Part shown: positions 46,001-57,472 of the stretch, one piece after another
How the letters are laid out: each line of letters begins with the position of its first letter
How positions within the stretch are numbered: position 1 is the stretch's first letter
NCBI GenBank assembly: GCA_963921195.1
Contig: OY992537.1
Location: 55,824,313 to 55,888,312, forward strand
Source of the DNA: Pegoplata infirma
Lineage: Eukaryota; Arthropoda; Insecta; Diptera; Anthomyiidae
Direction of reading: 5' to 3'
DNA: 64,000 bases
Made by a program: the position numbers and the translations under genes
Notes under the pieces: generated by a model
The model's database searches: none
What the model saw: only the letters and a program-made list of their open reading frames with translations
Told to the model about the DNA's origin: nothing

Positions 46001-49000
46001 TAAACTACCACTGAAAGCTATATTTTTAGTTTGCTCGTTCACTGAGAGCTTTTCAAATTCATTTACTTCTTTGGGCGTTATTAAGTCAGATAAAGCTTTG
46101 TCAAAGTTATTGTTGTTTTGTGCTTTTTTAAAACTGCTAACACCTTGGCTTAAAGCTAAATTTAAATACGAGCTTTCTTGTGGATTTTGAGTGCTTATCG
46201 AAATATTTTCAGTGTTTTCTACTTCTTTCGTAGTAAACAATTCAGAAGCAGCTTTTTCTAAATCTTCTGCAACTTCAATCACTGGCTCTTGTTCGTGTGG
46301 ATTTTGTTCAAATTTAAAATTAACATTTGGAAAATCTTCAGGTCTCTGATTAAAACTGTTGAAAAGAGATACAATTGGAGTTTGGGTGGTAACAGGCATT
46401 TCTTCTGTTGTCTTACGTTCTTCTTCATCACTAACTGGATCAAAATTATCGGAAGATTTTGCATAACTTGTGATATTTTCCAAGAGTTTTACTCCATTGG
46501 TAATAGCATTGGCAAATTGATTAAAAGCCTCATTGGAATCAGAGCTTTCAGAGGAATTTTCTTCTGCTTTTAAATCTGTTTCAGTATAATTTTCAGAAAT
46601 AGACTTTTGATCAGGTATTTGTGTAAAACTATCTAACAAAGACAGAACTGGGGTTTTGGTTGTTAACAAAATCTCCTCAGTTTTCACTTCTTCAGTTGGC
46701 TTTAATTCATCGGTAGTGTTTTGAAAATTGCTTAAATTCTCCAAGAACTTTTCTCCCTCTATAAGGGTTTCGGTTATATGTTTTAACGCGGAATTGAACT
46801 CTGAGTCTTCTGGTAAATTTTGTTCCTGTTTCAAATCAGTTTCAGTAATATTTTCATTTTCTTTAGTATTAGAATTTAGGAAATCTTCGGGAATTTCTTT
46901 AAATCTATTAAACAGTGATAAAATTGGAGTTTGGGTAGTTAGAAGAACCTCCTCAACTTTAGCTTTTTCGAGTGGCTTTAGATCTGCAGAAGATTCTTCA
47001 GAACTGCTAATGTTTTCCAAATATTTTACTCCTTCTTTTATTGTTTCAGAAAATTGATTTATAATCGAATATTGGCTGGAGCCTTCTTGTATAGCGGTTT
47101 CAGTAATATTTTCGTTTTCCTGGAAATCTTCAGGGATTTTGTTCTTACTATCGTTTAGTGAAAATACGGGAGTTTGGGAGTTTAAGGAGATATCAATTTT
47201 AGCTTCCTCTTCTGGCTTTAGGTCATCATAAGAATTTTGCAAGTTTTTTCTATAACCTTCTTTGATGATGTCAGCAAATTGATCTAAAGCGGAACTTTCT
47301 TTTTGAGTTGCTTCGGAATTTAAATCTGTAAAATTATCTGAGTTTTGCAAAACTTCTGGAATTTGATGGACATTTTCAACTGGAGTTTCTGTTATTGAAA
47401 TCTCTTCAACTTTAGATTCTTCGTTTGATTTTAAATTATCTTCTTCTTGTTCTGAATTATTGTTATTTTCGGAGAATGTTACTCCTTCAATAAAAGTTCC
47501 CAAAGATTGTCTTAAAATTGATTTGATATCGAAACCTTCTTTTGATACTGTTTCCTCTCCATCTTTAGATTCGTTTTCATTCACAATAATTTCTTTATTT
47601 TGATAATCTTCAGAGAATTTGTTAATATATTCATTTTGATTTTCAGTGAAATTCAAAATTGCATTTGTATTTTCCGTAAAAATATTTTTAGCTTCCTCCT
47701 GAAGAGAATTTAAATCTTCGGCAGTTTCTTGTACATTTTCTGAAAATCTTACTCCTTCACTTTCCACAAACTTAATACCGCCATTAAACATATCCAAGGA
47801 TTGTTTTAGAGCTGATTTAAGATTATCTGCTTCATCGGTTGCCTTAGTTTCTATATCATTCACAATTGTTTTCAAGTTTACATTATTTTCCAAACTTGTG
47901 TCATCACCTACAATTCTTATTCCTTCATTTAAGTTGAAATTATCATAGAGTTTTGACTCTTTCTCTGTGGCTGTTGTTGTTTCTTCATTATTCACAATAG
48001 TTTTCTGATTTTCAAAATGTTTCAAATTTGTGGCCTCTTTTATAAATTTCACACCTTCATTAAAGGTATCTAAAGATGGTTTTAAGACTGTATGTAAACC
48101 AAAATCATGGTGTGGTTTTGATTCTTCCTTTAAAGAAATTTCAGTTGTTTCATCATTCACAATAGTTTTTGAATTTTCAGAATTTTCGAAATTTACTATA
48201 TCCTTAACAAATTTTATTCCTCCATTAAAGTTGTCTAACGATTGTTTTAAGGCTGAATTTATACCAAATTTATCTTCATCATTAGCTTCATCTTCGGCAG
48301 AGATTTCTGTTTGTTCGTCATTCACAATAGTTTTAAAATTATCAAAATTGTTGCCACTTGCCGTTAGTGTAGCCTCTGCACTTAAATTATCCAAAGATTG
48401 TGCAGAATTTATATTAAAAGTTTCTTGCGCATGGGAGTCCGAATCTTCATTAACAATAGTTTTAAAATTTTGTGAATTTTCATTATTATTAACATCCTTT
48501 AGAAATTGTATGGCTGCATTAAAGTGGTCCGCCTCTTGTTTTAAAATTGCATTTTTTGCAGATTCATCTTCAGAATTTAATTCTTCTTCGGCCGATGTTT
48601 TATTTAATTCATCATTCACAATAGATTTCAAGTTTACAGAATTTTCAATATTTCCTATATCTTTTACAAATTGTATACCTTCATTTATGTTATCTAAAGT
48701 TGGTTTAAAGACTGTATTAATATCAAAGTTTTCTTCTGAATTTGATTCAATTTCTGCTGATGTTTTGGTAACTTCATCATTCACAATAGATTTTAAGTTT
48801 TCAGAATTTTCAAAATTATTGTTGTTCAAAGATTCCAGAGATTGTTTTAAGTCTAAATTTGTAACAAAACTGTTGTTTTCTGTTGATTTTTCTTCCGATG
48901 ATGTTTCGGTAACTTCATCATTCACAACTAATTTTGAGTTTTCAGAGTTTTCAAAACTTGAGTTTTCCTCCGAAATTTTATTAAAATTATTTAAGTTGCT

Positions 49001-50764
49001 TATAGTTTGTTTTATAGCTGAATTTAAATTAAAATTCTCTTTTGTGTGTTTTGGTTGTCCAAAAGATTTGATTATTTCATCATTCACAATAGTTGTATAA
49101 TCTTCAGAATTTTCCATTGTCTCGCCAATATTAACTGCTTTATTTAAGGTATTTACAGCTTGCTTTAGTGCTGAATTACCACCTTTTAATGCTGCTTCCG
49201 CCTCTGTTGATGTTTGAGTTTGTTCTTCATTCACAATAGTTTTAAAATTTTCAGAATTTTCAAGTTGTTTAACAGCTTCCACCAATTTTACTACATTATT
49301 TAAGGTATTTTGAGGCTGCTCTAATGCCGATGTAAAATCTTGTGATGTTAATTCCGCATTTGACGAAGCTTTAGTTGATTCATCATTCACAATGGTTTTT
49401 GCATTTTGTGAATTTTCCAAAATTTTCATATTTTCAAATAAATTTGTTTGTTCATTTAAGATGCCTAGAGACTGTGGCAAGAGTGAATTTGTTTCAGTAG
49501 TTTTTAGTGAAGTTTCTTTTGCATCCTTAGATAATAAATCTTCTTCATCATTCACAATAGTTTTCAAATTTTGTTTATTTCCAAAATTTTCTACATTTTC
49601 CACAATTTTCTCTCCTTCATTTAGTGATTGTTGTAAGTCCGGAATTTTATTTAAACTCTGTTGGACAATTGTTTGAACATTCCCAAAAGTTTTAGTTGCC
49701 TCATCATTCACAATAGTTTTTATATTTTCAATATTTTTATTATCTGGGGAAAGGGCTGATTCTTCTGTAACGGTATCCAGTGATTGTTTTAGAGCCGTTT
49801 CAAAATTTTCCACATTTTCTTGAAGAATTGTTTTTGCATTTCCCAAAGTTTTAATTGCCTCATCATTCACAATGGTTTTTATATTTTCAATACTTTTATT
49901 ATCTTGTAAAAGTGAGGATTCTTCTGTAACGGTATCCAGTGATTCTTTTAAAGCCGTTTCAAAATTTTCCACATTTTTTACAAATTTAACTCCTTCATTT
50001 AGGGATTGCTCTAAATTCACATTTTTATTTAAATTCTCTTGAAGAATTGTTTGAGCATTCTCTAAAGTTTTAGTTGTCTCATCATTCACAATAGTTTTTA
50101 TATTTTCTGTATTTCTATTATCTTTTAAAAGTCCTTCATTTAAATTTCTATTCAAACTCTCTTGAAGAATTGTTTCAGCATTCCCCAATGTTTTAGTTGC
50201 CTCATCATTCACAATAGTTTTTATATTTTCTGTATTTCTATTATCTTTTAAAAGTCCTTCATTTAAATTTCTATTCAAACTCTCTTGAAGAATTGTTTCA
50301 GCATTCCCCAATGTTTTAGTTGCCTCATCATTCACAATAGTTTTAATATTTTCAATATTATCTTTTAAAACAGCAGTTTTTTCTGTAACGGTATCCAGTG
50401 TTTCTTTTAAAGCCGATTTGATATCCACTGATGTTCCATTTATATTATCATTCACAATAGTTTTGATATTTTCAAAATCTTCGGAAATTTTATTAACATT
50501 TTCTTTAATATTTTCACTAAAATTCTCACTTGGACTTAGAGTTGTTATTAATATTTTATTCACATTTTCTACAGCTTCTGTAGACGATTTTTCAAAATTT
50601 TGACTCTTTTCATCCACCAAAAACCCCTGACGTATTATATTTTCTAAAATTTCAAAGTCAGTAGATACTGCATTATTATTATCCACCACATCTATCGGAG
50701 CAGCCAGTATAACAGTTAATAGTTTTAATACGAATATCAATAGAAACCAGTTCATATTAAACAT
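43042..50764 (-). CDS. first coding exon of giant repetitive secreted protein (unrecognised)
   Basis: An open frame of 2,574 codons. The start has an insect-type context (aataaacATG), followed by a signal peptide (WFLLIFVLKLLTVILA, likely cleavage near LAA-PID). There is no transmembrane segment and no cysteine that I can see. Residues ~100-1060 carry about 19 copies of an IKTIVNDE-like motif spaced about 50 aa, including an exact 41-aa tandem duplication (about 50101-50346). Residues ~1115-1525 carry about four modules with QTPxxSL and NITETDL. Residues ~1675-1820 carry three 45-aa units (SNINITEETV). Residues ~2170 onwards are Thr/Ser-rich and mucin-like. The protein is acidic and rich in Asn, Glu and Ser, with many N-x-S/T sites, so it is probably an extracellular disordered or glycosylated structural protein. 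That role is inference. The exon ends at a GTAAGT donor, phase 1. Confidence 0.9.
45309..45740 (-). repeat. coding 135-bp (45-aa) tandem repeat, three copies
   Basis: 'gaattttggatggatcca' recurs at 45447 and 45582, exactly 135 bp apart, within three nearly identical units. The translation repeats SNINITEE, NNEQVSESD and SSESSTADLNLLK. The few differences between copies show recent duplication or conversion inside the gene. Length is a multiple of three, so copy-number change preserves the frame. Confidence 0.9.
47580..50470 (-). repeat. coding IVNDE repeat region
   Basis: On the plus strand the motif appears as 'tcattcacaatagttttt', seen about 19 times. The copies nearest the N-terminus (50080-50470) are most alike, with an exact 123-bp period ('acaatag' at 50088 and 50211). 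Copies toward 47600 drift to SIVNDE, LVVNDE and IIVNEN. Confidence 0.9.
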
Positions 50765-51778
50765 GTTTATTGACCTTTTTTTTTGTAAATGTTTCGTTTT
50801 TATTTATAAATTTTTGTTTGTCGTTTTGAAATTAAAAATTTTCGTTTTTAAATTAAGATTGTTTTATTATTTGATTTAAAATTTTTTGAATTTAATTTAA
50901 ATTAAAGTTTAAAAAAGGTTTTTTTTTCTTTTATATTTGTATTCCAATTTTAAAATCAAAATTTTTGATTCATAAGTTTTAATTATGTTTTTAAAATTAT
51001 TTTCTTTCGTTTTCAACTAAATTTTTAACGTTTTGAAATTAAAATTTCCGTTTTTATAATAAAACTGTTTGTTTTCAAATTCAAAAAGTTTTGTTTTCAC
51101 TTTATTTTCTTTCAATTCAAAAATACTTTTTATAACACCTTAAAGTTGAACGTTTTGAAATTAAAAATTTCCGTTTTTATAATAAAAATGTTTGTTTTCA
51201 AATTGAAAATTTTCGTATTCACTTTATCTGCTCAAAGTGAAAAGATACTTTTTATATTGTTTTGTTTTTATATTATTTTTTTTTTAATATTAAAATTTTA
51301 TTTTTTTTATCAAAGAAAAAAATATTTTATTTAAAATTTTTGTTTTTCAATTAAAAAATTTTTAACAAATTTTCATGTTCACTTTAATTTTAAAGATTTT
51401 CACTTTAATTGCTTTTAAATTTCAAAATTTTTCACTTTAAAATTTTTTTTTATAAAATTCAAATTAATTGTATTTGAAATTTTGTAATAAATACACTTTT
51501 CTACTTAAATATTATTTTTTGTTCAACTTTTTTTTTAATTAATTTTTTTTTTCTTAAGTAGTTGTTCCGTATTTGTAAATCTTTTTAAACTTAATGTCGT
51601 TTTATGTTAATCGCTTTTAAATATTTTTATAATATATTTTTTTTTTCAATATCTTGTTACTCGTTTTAAAATATTTTTGTGACTTAAACTCCACAACGTG
51701 TAGCCACTTTGGTATCAGGTTTTTGTCTGACTAGTTGAATTTACTTTGAGGAACTAAACCGCATGTTTGGAATTTTAG
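50765..51778 (-). other. 5' flank / putative 5' UTR of the large gene
   Basis: A very AT-rich kilobase upstream of the ATG. No good 3' splice site is visible just before the start codon, so either the 5' UTR is long and unspliced or the promoter is closer. The short frame at 51146-51334 is a low-complexity artefact. Confidence 0.35.
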
Positions 51779-51789
51779 CGTTTTTATGC
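51752..51789 (-). promoter_or_regulatory. candidate core promoter of the large gene
   Basis: On the minus strand a TATA-like 'gcataaaaacgc' (51778-51789) is followed, about 30 nt downstream, by 'ggtttagttcc' (51751-51760). The latter contains TTAGTT, one mismatch from the arthropod initiator TCAGTT. The local sequence is less AT-rich than its surroundings. The spacing is right, but the support is weak in this composition. Confidence 0.25.
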
Positions 51790-52900
51790 TCATTTAAAAA
51801 AATATAAAAAATATAAAAACAAAATCAACAACATTTTTGGTGTAAAACCAATATCTTTTAATATGGAGAGCACCAGTATTTAACTATAACAAGAAATATT
51901 TAAAAATAAAAAAAAAAATAAATTTTAAATAAACTCTTCCTTGAAAATTTTAGTTAAACGATTTTTAATTTTTCAAATTTTTCTTTTTTAATTTCTTTAA
52001 AAATCTATTCTCATTTCAATTCTCATTTTAAGCCGGTTTTAAAAAATTCTCCTCAGCGGTTTTATAAATTTTTTAATTAAATTCTGTTATTTTGTATTAC
52101 TATTAATTTTTTTTTTTTAAATCAAATAAAGTTGTTTTTTTTTATAATTTTAAAAAATAAATTTTCTTTACATATTTTCAAACCTGTTTATCCACACTTT
52201 TGTTTTTATTATTTAATTTTTTTTTTTGCAATTTAACATTTGTAATTCTTTAAATGCGAATAAAACCACATTTTTTTCAAACCAACAATTATAAAAAAAT
52301 TCTTGTTTCTTTTTTTGTATTTGTATAAATCAATTCAATCAATATTATTATGGCTAATAGAGTTTCAGTTTTTGTTAAAACCCATATTCTTTGAATGTCT
52401 GTTTTTTTTTTTTTTGTTACAATAAATAATATCAATATAACCAGTTTTTCCCGGCCAAATAAATAAAAGTGACTCAGTTATTACTGGAAGTACAATCACA
52501 CAACTTAATAGTTTCAGTATTTGTTTTAGCACCATCACCTTTTGATCCGGTCTTTAAAATGAAAGGGGTATTCACTTAATTTTTTGTAAATTTACACACA
52601 CTGCCGACTAAAAAGAGATCCTCTTATAGGTTTAACACAAATTTGTATTTGTTTACCTGAATTTTCTGAGTTTTTTAACTAAAGCTGCGATTTCCATACA
52701 ATTTCATATTTTGTCAACAGCCAAAAAATACACCAAATATTTTTCTGAATGAATAAACTTACATAAAACGGCATCGATTTGTATTTTGCATATTTAGATG
52801 AAAATGCATATTTTGATTCTAAATGCCTATTTGTTTACTTATATAGACATATTTTGCCTTTAAATTGCAATAAAAAATTATTTCATGATAAACAAGTAAA
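51790..52900. other. AT-rich flank with element fragment
   Basis: No gene. A fragment at about 52763-52870 ('aaaatgcatattttgat') matches the left subterminal part of the CAGGG-type hAT-like element at 29250. The remainder is A/T tracts. Confidence 0.45.
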
Positions 52901-53220
52901 AAAGTTAAATTCGGCCTTGCTAAATGTACTGATACCCTCCACAATGTAAAAACATACTATCAGAAAAAAAAAATTTTAGAATAAAAAAAATAAAATTACG
53001 CGGAAAAAATTTTTTGGTTTTTTTTTTGTAAAAAATAGTTTTGTACTTGAAAAAATACCATTCTGTGTGCAATTCTGTTCATATATTTCAACCAGCAGCC
53101 AATTTAAAGCATTTTATATTTTTAGGTTATGTGGAATGTACCAACATTTTCGAGGTGTTGTTACATTTTCGTTCATAAGTTTTGAACCGCTGCACAGAGG
53201 GTTGAAATGTACCAAAAGTG
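52900..53220 (+). repeat. dispersed fly-type repeat, degenerate copy
   Basis: It contains 'aagttaaattcggccttgc' and 'gataccctccacaatgtaaa'. Further right (53080-53190) is 'ggttatgtggaatgtaccaa', then 'ttttcgttcataagttttgaa', which parallels 31265-31345. Confidence 0.45.
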
Positions 53221-53879
53221 AGGATTAATTCAAAAGCTGAACTTTATCCTACACATTCATGTTTGGCACTGGGTGAAAGGTAATTAAATTCTACATCACT
53301 ATTTTCCAAAAACTTTTGTTTTGTGTGAATTACTCTAATGACTGTGAGTGGTCAAAGTCAAATAATTTTTCAAAATTGTACATGCCGTGCCTAATAGTGA
53401 AAATTGAAATATTTCAAGTGCTGATAATTCTTATTTAGCTTTCTAAAAATAAATATATTAAATTGGAACCATCAACTTTAGGTATTTATTTGGCTACATA
53501 ATTACATACATTTTTTTTTAGATAAATGTGTTGCAAATATTTTTAGTATTTTTTAAAAAGTGCTCCATATTTGGGGTATTTTTGATATAAATATTGCGTT
53601 TCAACAAATTTCAGGTCCGAACAAGCAAATTTTATTAAATGCTCTTTTAATATGGTGTTTTAGCTTATATATTCCAAACTAAACATTTGCAGAAACACTG
53701 CGTTTTTTTACTTATTTAAATTTTTGTGAAAGAACTCTAGTTGCTAAAAAAAAGCTGAAAAACATTTGAAAAAGAGCATTATGGGAGCCACCTTAGTTAG
53801 AGGAGATACGGGATGCGTATGTTGAAAAAATGTTTTGGGAAAAATATAATGACAGTTAATCTCACATTTCACCCTCTAG

Positions 53880-54925
53880 TAGCCACATGGAGCGGTAGCA
53901 ATTGATTCCATAAAAAAAAAAAATGTATGGAGAACACCTTAAGGGTTAAAGATACAGGGTAGGTATATTCTAAGAAAATGTTAAGGTTGAATAAATATTG
54001 GGGGCCGGTCACACATTGGGCATCTCTAGGGGCACCCTTGGGGCAGTTAGATCTGTATGAGCAGATTTTATAAAAATTTCATTTTGTATGGGAGCCCCAT
54101 TATCGAGTGAAGATACGGTATAAGTGTGTTCAGAAAAAATGTTGGGGGGTAAAAATCAATGGGGGTCGGTCTTAGTAGATACCAGTGGGTGTCAGATTAT
54201 ATGGAGTAGAAAAAAATGCACTCTTTTTTTACAAAGGAAAAAATGGTTCTCTTAATGTATGAAAATATCTGCAAATTTTTAAAAAAATGCTGCAAAATCA
54301 GGGGAAAAAGTAGAAAGAGTAGGCAAAATGCTCCAAAATCAGGGGAAAAAGTAGGGAAATTATTTAAAAGAGAATTTTAATAACGTAAATAGTGGTAATC
54401 CTCTCAATATAGATAGATAATCCTCTCAATAATAGTGGTTAAATTTACTCATATTCCATTTCTCTTTGATCTTTTTACAAAATTTTTAAATTTCTGCAAT
54501 ACATTAAGTTTACCAATTTTCATAAACTTGCAGACTGATTTTGGGTCCTTTCAAAATCTCTTACTATCCTTACTCTATGGTAGATACCACTCTACGACGC
54601 ACCATGGGAGCGGTAGGAGCTAATTTCATAAAACAATTTTATAAAAAAAAAAAATTGTATGGGGACCACCTTAAGGGTTAAAGATAGAGGGTAGGTATAT
54701 TCTAAGAAAATGTAAGGGTTGAAAAAATATTTGGGGTCAGTCACACATTGGCATCTCTAGGGGCACTCTTGGAGCAGTTAGTGCTATAGGAGCAGATTTT
54801 ATAAAAAATTACATTTTGTATGGGAGCCACATTATCGAGTGGAGATACGGTATAAGTATGTATGTTTCAAAAAAATGTTGGGGGGTAAAAATTAATGGGG
54901 ATCGGTCTTATTGATTAATACTCTA
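53880..54925. repeat. ~320-bp direct duplication
   Basis: Blocks at about 53890-54190 and 54600-54920 share, in the same order, 'accttaagggttaaagata', 'gtcacacattg', 'catctctaggggcac' and 'gatacggtataagt', then 'atgttggggggtaaaaat'. Between them is a unique 0.4 kb with its own short repeat of 'aaaatcaggggaaaaagtag' (about 54296 and 54339). No gene is seen; this is probably a fragment of a larger repeat family. Confidence 0.75.
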
Positions 54926-55069
54926 AGACGCACCATGGCACAGTGGATAATATAAGGTGAATGCATCTCATAATTGATTTTTGAAAATCTTTGAAATTTA
55001 AAATAAAACAAGTTTTATCGTAAAGCTAAGATGTCAAGCAATAAATATTTTTATAAATCATAGTTATTA

Positions 55070-55622
55070 CACAGAAAAAAATATGAAGGAAACAAATTTG
55101 AGTAATCACTTGTTTAAATTTAAAAACAAAAATTGAGTAATTTTTTAATTGACGCAATTAAAAATTTACTCAAAAATTTTAAAAACAATTTAAGCAAATA
55201 ATTTAATAAAAATTTAACAGTTTTTTTATTTTTTTTTAACTCTCATAGTTTTTTGAATTCTCGTTTAGTTTATAGTTTTTTGTGAATGTATATGAAAGTT
55301 TGTAATCGTCTTTATAAAATTTTCCTATGTTTTTGAGACATAAATATGTTTGGTAAAGTGTGAAAAAACATTTTTTTTTTTTTTTGTAAAAAAACTTCAA
55401 ACTTTTTTAAACTTAAAAAAATAAATAAATAGATAAATTGTGTGTAAATTTTTAATTGTGTCAATTAAAAATTTACTCAAATTTTTTTTTTTCAAACATT
55501 TAATAAATTTTTATTAAAAATTTACTTAATACTATTAAATCGTTTACTGGTGCAAAATTGAGTAATTTTTTACTCAATAGTATTAAAAATTTACTCAAAT
55601 ATTTTTTTTATTTTTTTCTGTG
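55070..55622. mobile_element. CACAG MITE, copy 2
   Basis: It begins 'cacagaaaaaaatatgaagg' and ends 'atttttttctgtg', with the same internal order as 34283-34812. It is flanked by TA on both sides (55068-55069 and 55623-55624), which suggests a TA-targeting (Tc1/mariner-type) MITE. It has no coding capacity. Confidence 0.8.
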
Positions 55623-55629
55623 TATACGC

Positions 55630-57470
55630 GTTCGAGATTTTCTTGTGAAAAAAATTTCAAATGCGAATATCTCGAAAACGGAACATGCTAGAAAATGTGG
55701 GTTGCAGTTTTGGAATCAGCAGGTCCATTTTATATTAAACCAAGTCCAATTTCTGTAACAGTGGAAAGCCAAAAGTGCGAAATTATTTGTTTTTTGACTT
55801 TTTAAGAGTGAATATCTCAAAAACAGTATGTTGGGGAAAAAATTGGAAGGTAGATTTAAAATCCGGAGAGCATTATCTATAAGAACCAGTTGGATATTTC
55901 ACTGGGAGGTTATTGTTGTCGAACAATGTAATTGTTAAGCAACAACTTGAAAACAGGATCAGCTAGGATTTCCTTGTTAACGATTTTTAAACGCAGAATA
56001 GATTATAAGAAATAGTTTTAAACCGCCCATGAAAAATTTTCCTTTATTTTAATTTGTTTTCATTTTGGAGGGAGTACAAGATTTAGTACAACTGAATTAA
56101 CACTCTCATTACTTTTAGTTAAGTTTTTATAAATAAAAAAATGGTACCTTGAGGGTCCAAAAAGTACAAATTTTTTTGAAAGTTGGTACAAAATTGAAAA
56201 CCCCATTTAACATCCCTGATCCTAAGTCCTATCATTTCCACATAAATATTTCAGAAAGAAATTGGTATAAAAATGAGTTTGAGTAAAAAAACATATAGAG
56301 AGAAAAAAATGGAGTTAAAAAAGTAAAATACGAAAAATTTTAGTAAAAAGTATCATTCCATATTGTTCCCTGCTCTATTCCATTTCGTTCCCCTTTCTAA
56401 AAGTTTAAATTTTAAAATATTTCCTTCTCTTGGGTGTTATTTCTGGGGCTTTGATAGTAAGATAGGTAAAAATAATCATTTTCTCCCTTTCCCCTTCAAA
56501 CTAAATTTTCCAAAAACTGTTTTTTTGTGCTAGGTGATGCTTTATTTAAAATATCAAGTTTCCGAACAAATATTTCAAGAAATATAAGAATAATCAAAAT
56601 TTTTACTTTTTCATTATTATAAGAACAAAAAAAAAAAAAAAGTACCAAAAGTAGACTTTCTTACCGCCGTTATAAACGGAATTTTTCTTCACCTCTTTTC
56701 CATATTTCAATTTTCTAGGATCATTATTTTAGCAAATATTTAAAGTACAAAGAGGATTTTACATTTCTAATTTTAAGTTTCTAGAACCATCACGTCAAAA
56801 AATATCAACGGTACCGAAAATACACTTTTTTAGCCTTTTTACCCTACTAAAAAGCGGAAAAACCTATTTTTCACAGAATGCCTTTTTTACCAAATTTGCC
56901 TACATTACAAACTTTAAGATTTTAGGAAATATAAAAAGTTTCGATAAATATAATATTAGGAAATAAAAAAGTATCAAAAATTGTACTTCCGGTACTTTTA
57001 ATAAAAGGTACATTTTATAAAGAGTACTTTTAATGAAATGTACTTTTATAAAAGGTACTTTTTATAAGAGGCTATTTTGGCTATGGAACTTTTTCGAGGT
57101 AAGCTTTAAAATTAAGCCCACACAATTGGAACTTTTTTTTTCGACCCGGTCTACTATACAGTTCGTTTTGCATATAATGGCAAATGAATATGAAATTTGG
57201 GGTTTTCACAGTGACTATTAAGTTTGTCTTTTTTAGTGTAGTGTATGGTAAATTCGCCATTTTAATAAACGTCAAGTATTTGCCACCATTTTTTCTTTAT
57301 ATATCGTGAGGGCACTTTTTGTTAATAATTTGTACAAAATAACTTTAATAACTTTTTACAATTTTAAAATAAACACAAAAAATCTGTATTTTTCTTTTTG
57401 TATAAATGTTTTTCATGCCGCGTTCGAAATTTAAGCATAAACAATCACAGCTGTTTTCATTTTTATGTTT
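55630..57470. other. non-coding stretch
   Basis: Two loosely repeated blocks with 'gaatatctc.aaaac' (about 55663 and 55810) follow the MITE. Around 56985-57075 'ggtactttt' and 'aaaaggtac' words repeat. Otherwise it is AT-rich and no gene is supported. Confidence 0.4.
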
Positions 57471-57472
57471 TT

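Noticed and set aside
48030..49100. 356-codon plus-strand open frame opposite the large gene
   Set aside because: It is the antisense of the repetitive minus-strand exon. Its Ser/Phe-rich, periodic sequence mirrors the sense repeats, so it is a composition shadow. The same applies to other plus-strand frames between 43254 and 50603.
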